This document shows, one piece after another, positions 41,152-49,378 of a stretch of 64,000 bases of DNA. Every line of letters begins with the position of its first letter. Within the stretch, counting starts at the first letter, position 1. The notes beneath the pieces were generated by a model, which was not told the origin of the DNA, ran no database searches, and saw only the letters and a list, made by a program, of their open reading frames with translations. The translations under genes were made by a program, and so were the position numbers. This DNA is from Photobacterium profundum (lineage in GTDB: Bacteria; Pseudomonadota; Gammaproteobacteria; Enterobacterales; Vibrionaceae), in the NCBI RefSeq assembly GCF_003026285.1, contig NZ_PYOD01000007.1, positions 1 to 64,000 of the forward strand, written 5' to 3'.

Positions 41152-44100
41152 TTACGGCCTCCAACTCTTCCTTGTTTTCTGCTTCAGCTTTACGCTTTAG
41201 TAGTACAGCTTTGTAATCCCTTGGCATTACTTTCACCATCTTTTGAAGGTTTGCTTCAAAGTTAGATAGGAAGGTTTCTGCGACTGTACTGCCTGTTAGT
41301 TCAGCATGCTTGGTTAGCATGTCTAATAGCAAGTCTTTGTCTTCTTGCTCGAGAGGATCAAGATCAACAAGTTCTGCATTTAGCTTGGTTTCGAAGTCCT
41401 CGAATTGGTCCCAAACATACGCGATACCACCGCTCATACCTGCAGCGAAGTTACGACCAGTTTGACCTAGAATAACGGCAATACCACCAGTCATATATTC
41501 ACAACCGTGGTCACCGATTCCTTCAACAACCACTTTTGCGCCTGAATTACGTACACAGAAACGTTCACCCGCTAGACCGCGAATGTAAGATTCACCCGAC
41601 GTTGCACCGTAGAAACAGACGTTACCTACAATGATGTTGTCTTCAGGAACAATGTTAGATTTGCTGTTTGGATAAAGCACTATCGTGCCGCCAGATAAGC
41701 CTTTACCCCAGTAGTCATTGGCATCGCCTTCGACTTCAAAATTCACACCTTTCGCAAGGAATGCCCCAAAGCTTTGACCCGCTGAACCATTAAACTTTAC
41801 GTTCATTGGCTGTGGTAGGCCTTGGTCTTTATAGATTTTTGAAATCTCGTTTGACAGCATAGTACCCGTACTACGGTCGGTATTGATGATGTCAAATTCA
41901 GCATCGATTTGCTTGCCTTGATATAACGCGGGGGCGGCAACGTCAATTAACTTACGGTCAAGTACATGTTCAAGGTTGTGTTCTTGTTGGCGCTGATTAT
42001 AGATACCATCGTCTTTACGAGGTGGCTCAATAAATAGCACAGGGCTTAAATCAAGATTCTTGTATTTCCAATGGCCAATATCGCTACGGATTTTCAGCTT
42101 GTGAGATTGCCCCACCATTTCTTCAATGGTACGGAAACCAAGCTCAGCCATCACTTCACGTAACCCTTCTGCCATGTACTGGAAGAAAGTCACTACATCT
42201 TCAACACGACCATCAAAACGCTCTCGCAGTGTTTTATTCTGCGTTGCGATACCAACAGGGCAGGTATTCTTATGACACTTACGCATCATGATACAACCTT
42301 CAACAACCAGTGCTGCTGTTGCTACTCCCCATTCTTCAGCACCCAGTAGTGTTGCGACTGCGAGGTCGCGAGGGGTTTTCATCTGGCCATCAGACTGAAC
42401 AACGATACGGTTACGTAAGCCGTTTTTCAGTAGTGTTTGGTGTGTTTCTGCAAGGCCAAGTTCCCACGGTAAACCTGTGTGGCGAATTGATGACATTGGT
42501 GATGCACCAGTACCACCATCAAAGCCTGCAATAAGCACGACATCGGCTTTTGCTTTTGCAACACCTGACGCGATTGTACCTACGCCAGCTTCCGATACGA
42601 GCTTGACGTTAACACGTCCTGCGCGGTTAGCATTTTTCAAATCGTAGATCAGCTGTGCTAAATCTTCGATAGAATAGATGTCGTGGTGTGGTGGCGGGGA
42701 AATTAGACCAACCCCTGGTGTTGAGTGACGTGTTGCACCAATCCAGTCGTCGACTTTGTCACCCGGCAGCTGACCGCCTTCACCTGGTTTCGCGCCTTGT
42801 GCCATCTTGATTTGCAGCTCATCAGCATTACTCAAGTAGTATGAGGTTACGCCGAAACGACCTGATGCAACTTGCTTGATAGCTGAACGTTCCCAATCAC
42901 CGTTGTCTTTCTTATCAAAACGAACAGGGTCTTCACCACCTTCGCCTGAGTTAGATTTAGCACCGATGCGGTTCATTGCAACAGCAAGGGTAGAGTGGGC
43001 TTCGTGAGAGATAGAACCAAAGCTCATCGCACCAGTAGCAAATCGCTTCAAGATGCTTTCAATTGGCTCAACGTCAGCCAGTGGTATAGCACCTGTTGGG
43101 CTTTTTATGAATTCAAGCTGACTACGCAATGTTGCGGCGTTGTCGCCTTGTGCATCAACAGCATGGCAATACTCTTGGAATTGCTTGTAATCTTTACCGC
43201 GTGTTGATTGCTGAAGCAGCGAAATTGTTTCAGGGTTAAACAGGTGTTTTTCACCACGTTGTTTCCACTGATATACGCCACCCACATCCAGCATTTGAAT
43301 TGGGATTTCGCGAGTAGGATAACCAACACGGTGACGAATTAGCACTTCTTGTGCGATGTCATCAATGGTTAAACCTTGAATACGAGAAACAGTACCTGTG
43401 AAGTATTTATCGACAACAGATTTACTGATACCCAGCGCTTCAAATATTTGTGCGCCATGGTATGACTGTAAGGTAGAAATGCCCATCTTCGAGAAGATCT
43501 TAAGCAGACCGCCATTCACACCTTTACGGTAATTATTGAATAGTGCATCTGTTGATAACTCAGGGTCTAACTTACGCTTTTTTTGCAGATCAACCAGTGT
43601 CTCTGTCACTAGGTAAGGGTTAATGGCATTGGCACCATAACCGACTAGTGTTGCAAAGTGGTGGGTTTCACGTGCATCACCGGTTTCGATAATGATGTCA
43701 CATTTCGCACGTAACCCTTTACGGATTAGGTGGTGGTGAACGGCACCCACTGCCAGCATGGCAGGAATCGCAGCATGGTTAGAGTTAACGGCACGGTCGG
43801 TCAGGATGATAATGGAATAACCATCGTTAACCGCATCTTCTGAATATTGGCAAATACGCTTAAGGGCGCGTTCTAGTTTACCTTGCTCTCCGTTAGCACG
43901 GAATACGATGTCGAGCGTTTTAGCTTGTAAGTGCTCTTTATCGATAGCACGCAACTTTTCAAGTTCAGCATTTGAAAGAACGGGTGATTCTAACTCTACT
44001 TTTTGGCAGTGTTCAGGTGTTTCAGTCAGTAGGTTCTGATCTTTACCAAGGTAAGTATTCAGCGACATAACCATACGCTCACGGATCGGGTCGATCGGTG

Positions 44101-45691
44101 GGTTAGTTACCTGAGCAAAAAGCTGCTTAAAGTAGTTAGATAGATGCTGAGACTGATGCGATAGAATCGCGAGTGGCCAGTCAGCACCCATTGCGCTGAG
44201 TGGTTCATAACCGGTTTTTGCTAAAGGAACGATAATTTCGTTCACTTCTTCAGAGCTCATACCAAACGCTTGTTGATGATGCAGCAAACGTTCTGGTGTT
44301 GGCTGGTGGTGCATGTTGTCGGCTTCAGGCAGGGCCTTTAAGGTCAATAGGTTGTCTTTAATCCATTGCTCATATGGCTGCGCTGTGGCGATGCTGTCTT
44401 TGACTTCTTCGTCAGAGATGATGCGACCTTGCTCTAAATCGGCAACAAAAATGCGACCCGGTTGTAGACGACCACGGAATTGAACATTCTCAGGATCAAT
44501 TTTTACAACGCCAGATTCCGATGCCATAACCAAGAAATCATCTTTGGTCACAGTATAACGAGAAGGACGAAGACCATTACGGTCAAGCGTTGCACCTACT
44601 TGAACGCCATCAGTGAAACAAACAGAAGCCGGACCATCCCATGGTTCCATAACATTCGCGTGGTATTGATAGAACGCGCGTCGCTTGGGATCCATGTTCT
44701 TGTTTTCTTGCCATGCTTCAGGAATCAGCATCATAAGAGCATGTGGCAAACTACGGCCAGAAAGCACTAATAGTTCTAACGCCATATCGAAGTTTGATGA
44801 ATCTGAACTGCCTTCCTGACAAATCGGCAACAACATGTCGATTTCTTGTTGGCTGAAGAGATCTGATTCAAGAATCGCTTCACGTGCCTTCATCCAGTTC
44901 AAATTACCACGTACAGTGTTAATTTCACCGTTGTGAGCAATATAACGGAAAGGCTGGGCCAGACGCCAGCGAGGAAAAGTATTGGTCGAGAAACGCGAGT
45001 GCACCAATGCGAGTGCCGTCACCATACTTGGGTTTTGTAGGTCTAAGAAGTATTGAGGTACTTGCTCAGTAGTAAGCTGACCTTTATATACCAAGGTTTT
45101 ATAAGACAATGAGTTTATGTAGAAGTCATCGCCAATATTTGAAATGCTTTCAAGGCAAACACGCACAGTATAATTACGAAGAACATAGAGTTTACGTTCT
45201 AACACTGCGGGGTCTAAGTTTGCGCCACCAGTAATAAACACATGTTCAAACTGTGGTTCAGTGCTAAGAGGGTCTTCACCGATCATGGAGTTATCGACTG
45301 GCAATATACGGTAGCCAATCACTTCTAGATCAAGTCGCTTTGCATTTCGTTCTAAAATGTCACGACACTGCGAACGTTTGTGCTCATCTTTCGGGAACAG
45401 CACAACACCCACACCGTATTTATCAAATGACGGTAGTTTAATGCCTTGTTTTACTGTTTCTTCCAGTAAAAATTCATGCGGCTTTTGTAAAAGAATACCG
45501 GCACCATCACCACTACAAGGATCACAACCTTGGCCGCCACGGTGCTCCATACGAGCTAACATGTCGAGCGCTTGTGTTACGATCTCATGGGACTTACGGT
45601 TTTTAAGGTGGGCAACAAAGCCGATACCACAGGCATCGTGCTCTAATTCGGGTACATAAAGTCCCTGCGCGTTAAGCTCTTGATCTGACAT
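41144..45691 (-). CDS. gltB: Glutamate synthase large subunit, second copy
   Basis: The protein has 1515 aa and all domains of a bacterial NADPH-GOGAT alpha subunit. The predicted nucleophile is Cys21 (EHDACGIGF) after a 20-residue propeptide. The iron-sulfur segment is MMRKCHKNTCPVGIATQ; the C-terminal helix region has GATSGESYIRGLAGERFCVRNSG. The C-terminal tail is rich in Lys/Glu. It is paralogous to gltB1 but of a distinct subfamily (for example the Cys context and MRKCHKNTCPVG). It begins beside a 644-bp regulatory space. Confidence 0.95.
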   Translation of the reverse strand: MSDQELNAQGLYVPELEHDACGIGFVAHLKNRKSHEIVTQALDMLARMEHRGGQGCDPCSGDGAGILLQKPHEFLLEETVKQGIKLPSFDKYGVGVVLFPKDEHKRSQCRDILERNAKRLDLEVIGYRILPVDNSMIGEDPLSTEPQFEHVFITGGANLDPAVLERKLYVLRNYTVRVCLESISNIGDDFYINSLSYKTLVYKGQLTTEQVPQYFLDLQNPSMVTALALVHSRFSTNTFPRWRLAQPFRYIAHNGEINTVRGNLNWMKAREAILESDLFSQQEIDMLLPICQEGSSDSSNFDMALELLVLSGRSLPHALMMLIPEAWQENKNMDPKRRAFYQYHANVMEPWDGPASVCFTDGVQVGATLDRNGLRPSRYTVTKDDFLVMASESGVVKIDPENVQFRGRLQPGRIFVADLEQGRIISDEEVKDSIATAQPYEQWIKDNLLTLKALPEADNMHHQPTPERLLHHQQAFGMSSEEVNEIIVPLAKTGYEPLSAMGADWPLAILSHQSQHLSNYFKQLFAQVTNPPIDPIRERMVMSLNTYLGKDQNLLTETPEHCQKVELESPVLSNAELEKLRAIDKEHLQAKTLDIVFRANGEQGKLERALKRICQYSEDAVNDGYSIIILTDRAVNSNHAAIPAMLAVGAVHHHLIRKGLRAKCDIIIETGDARETHHFATLVGYGANAINPYLVTETLVDLQKKRKLDPELSTDALFNNYRKGVNGGLLKIFSKMGISTLQSYHGAQIFEALGISKSVVDKYFTGTVSRIQGLTIDDIAQEVLIRHRVGYPTREIPIQMLDVGGVYQWKQRGEKHLFNPETISLLQQSTRGKDYKQFQEYCHAVDAQGDNAATLRSQLEFIKSPTGAIPLADVEPIESILKRFATGAMSFGSISHEAHSTLAVAMNRIGAKSNSGEGGEDPVRFDKKDNGDWERSAIKQVASGRFGVTSYYLSNADELQIKMAQGAKPGEGGQLPGDKVDDWIGATRHSTPGVGLISPPPHHDIYSIEDLAQLIYDLKNANRAGRVNVKLVSEAGVGTIASGVAKAKADVVLIAGFDGGTGASPMSSIRHTGLPWELGLAETHQTLLKNGLRNRIVVQSDGQMKTPRDLAVATLLGAEEWGVATAALVVEGCIMMRKCHKNTCPVGIATQNKTLRERFDGRVEDVVTFFQYMAEGLREVMAELGFRTIEEMVGQSHKLKIRSDIGHWKYKNLDLSPVLFIEPPRKDDGIYNQRQQEHNLEHVLDRKLIDVAAPALYQGKQIDAEFDIINTDRSTGTMLSNEISKIYKDQGLPQPMNVKFNGSAGQSFGAFLAKGVNFEVEGDANDYWGKGLSGGTIVLYPNSKSNIVPEDNIIVGNVCFYGATSGESYIRGLAGERFCVRNSGAKVVVEGIGDHGCEYMTGGIAVILGQTGRNFAAGMSGGIAYVWDQFEDFETKLNAELVDLDPLEQEDKDLLLDMLTKHAELTGSTVAETFLSNFEANLQKMVKVMPRDYKAVLLKRKAEAENKEELEAVNG

Positions 45692-45950
45692 TGATACATC
45701 CTTCCAGTTTCAACAAGCCCTTATCCAAAGGCTTGGTTATCCCTAATTTTATAATCACATTCTCAATGAGCTTTATATCGGACGTCTTGTCCAGCGTCGT
45801 TGAGTTGCGTGTTTGCTGTGGGATGAAGTTCTTACTTTCAATAGCAAACTAAATGTTGGAGTGTTTTCATTCTGGTATGTGAAAACACTGCAGTCTTTCC
45901 GATTTAGCAACATAAATCACTATTAGAATAGCTGATTACATCACATATGT

Positions 45951-45967
45951 TGTGCATAAATTGCACA
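45951..45967. promoter_or_regulatory. 17-bp palindrome, candidate operator of gltB2
   Basis: TGTGCA-TAAAT-TGCACA is a perfect inverted repeat 260 bp upstream of gltB2. It is not an NtrC site (TGCACC-N5-GGTGCA has the arms reversed) and not a good CRP site. The binding protein is unknown. Confidence 0.45.
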
Positions 45968-46296
45968 CAAGTGTAACTATCCTACAGTTTTGATACTTTA
46001 ATTACCAACAATAAATAACACATAAAGAGCATAAATTATTTCATTTAGTGCATTTATAATTCGCCAATGTGCGTGTTTATTCGATAATGCTTATCATTGT
46101 GAATATCTTACTGAATGATATTGAGCGCGGTGTTTAGAACATTAGACTTTAGTCGGAGAGGGGGACGCACTTTTTGTCGTTTTTTATCAACAAAGGGGTA
46201 ATGACGTGCTAGCTTCCTTGAGTTATACGTTTTTTCTTGTTTTGGCACAAATTCCATTTTGAGGCTTAATGTTAATCTGCGCCGCCGTAAACAGGT

Positions 46297-46320
46297 TTAT
46301 CTTTCTTATTGGAAAGATAA
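46297..46320. promoter_or_regulatory. Inverted repeat just upstream of yhcC
   Basis: TTATCTTTC and GAAAGATAA form a perfect 9-bp repeat around six bases, ending 15 bp before the start codon. It could fold in the mRNA leader next to the ribosome site or be an operator. Confidence 0.45.
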
Positions 46321-46335
46321 TAAACGCTAGGTGAA

Positions 46336-47283
46336 ATGATGCAACTGCACGAATTAGTCAATACCTTTGGGCAAGATTTACAACGACGTTATGGAGAGAA
46401 AGTACACAAACTGTCTTTGCATGGTGGTTTTAGTTGTCCAAATCGTGATGGCACGATTGGGCGAGGAGGTTGTACCTTCTGTAATGTCGCTTCTTTTGCT
46501 GATGAGCAAGCACAGTATATACCTATTCGTCAGCAGTTGGCGCAACGTGCAGTCAACACCGATCGTGCTAACCGTTATTTAGCGTATTTTCAGGCGTACA
46601 CCAATACTTACGCTGAAGTGCAGTTGTTGAAAAACATGTATGAAGAAGCGCTACAAGCAGCCAATATCGTCGGCTTGTGCGTGGGTACGCGTCCAGATTG
46701 CGTGCCAGATGCAGTACTGGAGTTACTGGCGAGTTATTGCGAGCAGGGCTATGAAATTTGGCTTGAACTTGGGTTACAAACCGCGAACGATAAGACATTA
46801 AAGCGTATTAATCGAGGTCATGATTTTGCGTGTTATGAGAATATCACGAAACGTGCCCGTGCAATGGGTATTAAAGTGTGTACCCATCTTATTGTTGGCT
46901 TGCCGGGTGATACCAAAGAAGACAATTTAGAGACACTGAAACGTACTATTGATGTGGGTACTGATGGAATCAAATTGCACCCACTCCATATTGTCGAAGG
47001 CAGTATTATGGCGAAAGCGTGGAAGGCAGATCGCCTCGAAGCGTTGAGTTTAGAAACATATACTGAAATTGCCGCTGAAATGATCCGCCTTACGCCACCA
47101 GAAGTGGTTTTTCATCGCGTATCAGCCAGTGCTCGTCGTCCTACGTTACTGGCTCCGACTTGGTGTGAAAATCGTTGGTTAGCCATGATTGATATTGGTA
47201 AATACCTTGATCAACATGGTGCGCAAGGCTCTGCATTAGACAATTCATTTATTTATCAGCCGATATTACCTAAAAAATCATAA
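46336..47283 (+). CDS. yhcC: YhcC-like radical SAM protein (TIGR01212 family)
   Basis: This cytosolic radical SAM enzyme (315 aa) has a cluster motif with extended spacing, CPNRDGTIGRGGCTFC, instead of CxxxCxxC. The downstream segments GTRPDCVPD and LELGLQT are typical. In E. coli the gene also lies beside glt genes. A function in tRNA or wobble-base modification has been suggested for relatives, but I cannot assign the reaction. The start could be either of two adjacent ATG codons; AGGTGA lies upstream. Confidence 0.9.
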   Translation: MMQLHELVNTFGQDLQRRYGEKVHKLSLHGGFSCPNRDGTIGRGGCTFCNVASFADEQAQYIPIRQQLAQRAVNTDRANRYLAYFQAYTNTYAEVQLLKNMYEEALQAANIVGLCVGTRPDCVPDAVLELLASYCEQGYEIWLELGLQTANDKTLKRINRGHDFACYENITKRARAMGIKVCTHLIVGLPGDTKEDNLETLKRTIDVGTDGIKLHPLHIVEGSIMAKAWKADRLEALSLETYTEIAAEMIRLTPPEVVFHRVSASARRPTLLAPTWCENRWLAMIDIGKYLDQHGAQGSALDNSFIYQPILPKKS

Positions 47284-47366
47284 CATATGGTAGATTATTG
47301 ATAGTTCAAGTAGCTAATTATCATACATATTCGATCTTACTGGCTTGAACATTAACTTTCCCCTTA

Positions 47367-49229
47367 ATGTATTTGACCGTATTTTTCTTATGTGGATGTT
47401 CGATGAATTGCAGTCGTAGGTTTATTCTTCTTATTCTATTTTTTAGCCCATCTGCTTGTTGGGCTTTAATCTCTTCTGCTGACTTCGATAGTCCGATTCT
47501 GATGTTTACAGCAGTGATCTTAGCTATTTCTATTGGCGGTGCTTTTTTAGCGCTGATTCTTCATAATGTTCGGTTATCTTCATTTAAAAAAATCCAAGCT
47601 AATCTTAATTACTTGCCTGTAGGGGCCGTTATTGTAAGAGGCAATGATGGATCATTACTTTATGCTAATAAAGCGTGCCGTGAATTAATCGGGGTTAGAA
47701 AAGTCGGCAATAGTTATATTTATCCAGATCATATCGAGCCCCAAATGCTATATGACTTTTTACGACCTTATAGTAATGAAACAGGTTTTAGAGATTGGGG
47801 TAAAGAGCTGATATTGTCAGAGCATTTAGGCACGAAGTTAAAAGTATCAGGTCAACGTATCCGTTTTAAACGTAAAATGGCATGGTTACTGTATCTATAT
47901 GAACCGCAACAGCACAATGTTGTTCAAAGTAAAATTGAACAAGAACAACGCGTATTCCAAAGTGTTTTAAACTCCCTGTCTGAATTAGTGTATTTTCAAG
48001 ATAATGCCGACCGAATAATTGGAACCAATAAAGCCTTCGATCGTTTTTGGCGAGGTAGGCTCAATGATGGTTTGATTGATAGCGAAGATGCTTCGTTTTC
48101 TAGTAACAATTCAACGCATACCTGGACGACATCACCAGAAGGTTGTAGCCGATTATTAGAAACCAATAAAACGTTATTGATTGGTGATAATAGTGAGGTT
48201 ATTGGTACGCTTGGGATCAGTCATGACGTAACTGATTGGCATGAAATGCAAGAAAGTCTTAAGACTGAAATTGAAAAGCGTGAAGTGACAGAACAGACAT
48301 TAGCGCAACGTAATAATTTATTGGATACGATTTTAAGCGCGAGCCAAGACCCAATTGGATTGTTTAACCAGCATTGGGTTTATGTTGGCTGTAATGAGTC
48401 GTTTGCCCACTCGTTGGGATACACCACTGAAACCTTACTGGGAAAAGGCGTTTCGGATGTACTTGACTCTGATAAGTGGGAGCTTTGTCGTCCAATAGAT
48501 GAAGAAGTCATGGTAAAGGGTATTACCATTAAAACAGAAGATTACGTCATTCTTGAAGATGGCACTCCTATTTGGTACGAAGTGGCAAAATCGCCTTATC
48601 GAGATCCAACCGATAACTCCGTCGGTGTATTGGTGATGGCGCGTGATGTAACAGAGCGCAAAGCGACTGAACAGCAATTAGCTGATGCAATTATGGACTT
48701 ACAAGAATTGAGCTTTATCGATAGTTTAACCAAAGTCGCTAATCGACGAAGTTTTGATGAACAATTACGTAAGCTGTGGCATGGCCATGTTCGAGAGCAA
48801 CAGCCACTTACCCTTATTTTATGCGATATCGATTACTTTAAAGCCTTTAATGATAACTACGGGCATCAACAAGGGGATGTTGCATTACAAGAAGTCGCGA
48901 AAGTGCTTCGTAATGTGGTACAGCGAGGTACCGATGAAGTGGCACGTTATGGTGGCGAAGAGTTTGCTTTTTTATTACCAAATACCGATTTAAAAGGGGG
49001 AGAAATCGTCGCGGCGAATATTCATCAAGAATTAGCCAGCAAAGGCTTAACACACGGCTATTCTAACGTCGCCAATAGACTCACAGTAAGCTTAGGTATT
49101 GCGTCGGTTATCCCTTTACCATCTCAAGATTATGGCGATTTAGTCGGCATGGCGGATGTGGCATTGTATAAAGCTAAAGCTGCAGGCCGAAATTGTTCAA
49201 TGTCGATATCTGACAGCGATGATTTTTAA
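47367..49229 (+). CDS. PAS-domain diguanylate cyclase (GGDEF)
   Basis: This membrane protein of up to 620 aa has an N-terminal signal-like segment, a helix about residues 45-67, PAS-like domains at roughly 70-170, 195-290 and 310-435, and a C-terminal GGDEF domain. The active site is GGEEF at 529-533 in RYGGEEFAF, and the inhibitory I-site RGTD (520-523) lies five residues before. It should make c-di-GMP with product inhibition. A later ATG at 47403 is an alternative start. It sits between yhcC and arcB; its terminator follows. Confidence 0.9.
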   Translation: MYLTVFFLCGCSMNCSRRFILLILFFSPSACWALISSADFDSPILMFTAVILAISIGGAFLALILHNVRLSSFKKIQANLNYLPVGAVIVRGNDGSLLYANKACRELIGVRKVGNSYIYPDHIEPQMLYDFLRPYSNETGFRDWGKELILSEHLGTKLKVSGQRIRFKRKMAWLLYLYEPQQHNVVQSKIEQEQRVFQSVLNSLSELVYFQDNADRIIGTNKAFDRFWRGRLNDGLIDSEDASFSSNNSTHTWTTSPEGCSRLLETNKTLLIGDNSEVIGTLGISHDVTDWHEMQESLKTEIEKREVTEQTLAQRNNLLDTILSASQDPIGLFNQHWVYVGCNESFAHSLGYTTETLLGKGVSDVLDSDKWELCRPIDEEVMVKGITIKTEDYVILEDGTPIWYEVAKSPYRDPTDNSVGVLVMARDVTERKATEQQLADAIMDLQELSFIDSLTKVANRRSFDEQLRKLWHGHVREQQPLTLILCDIDYFKAFNDNYGHQQGDVALQEVAKVLRNVVQRGTDEVARYGGEEFAFLLPNTDLKGGEIVAANIHQELASKGLTHGYSNVANRLTVSLGIASVIPLPSQDYGDLVGMADVALYKAKAAGRNCSMSISDSDDF

Positions 49230-49252
49230 TCGCGTAAATAAGTTCTAATTAG

Positions 49253-49273
49253 CCTGCGAGAGCAGGTTTTTTT
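49253..49273 (+). terminator. Terminator of the GGDEF gene
   Basis: CCTGC with GCAGG around a GAGA tetraloop, followed by seven T, 24 bp past the stop codon. Confidence 0.8.
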
Positions 49274-49378
49274 ATGGGTTAAATATAACATTCGAGCATA
49301 ACTGTGGTACTTATCCTTTGGTTCTGTCACCGCACAAGATATTATTAAATGAAGCACTTCTAGGTTGTGGGTTTAATA

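Larger units (their letters stand above)
45692..46335. other. Divergent regulatory region between gltB2 and yhcC
   Basis: This AT-rich region of 644 bp drives gltB2 leftwards and yhcC rightwards. It holds a 17-bp palindrome (45951-45967) and a 9-bp inverted repeat (46297-46320). I found no open frame worth calling. Confidence 0.6.

Noticed and set aside
45951-45967. NtrC site for glutamate synthase control
   Set aside because: The arms are TGTGCA...TGCACA, not TGCACC...GGTGCA, so it does not fit the NtrC consensus; kept only as an unassigned palindrome.
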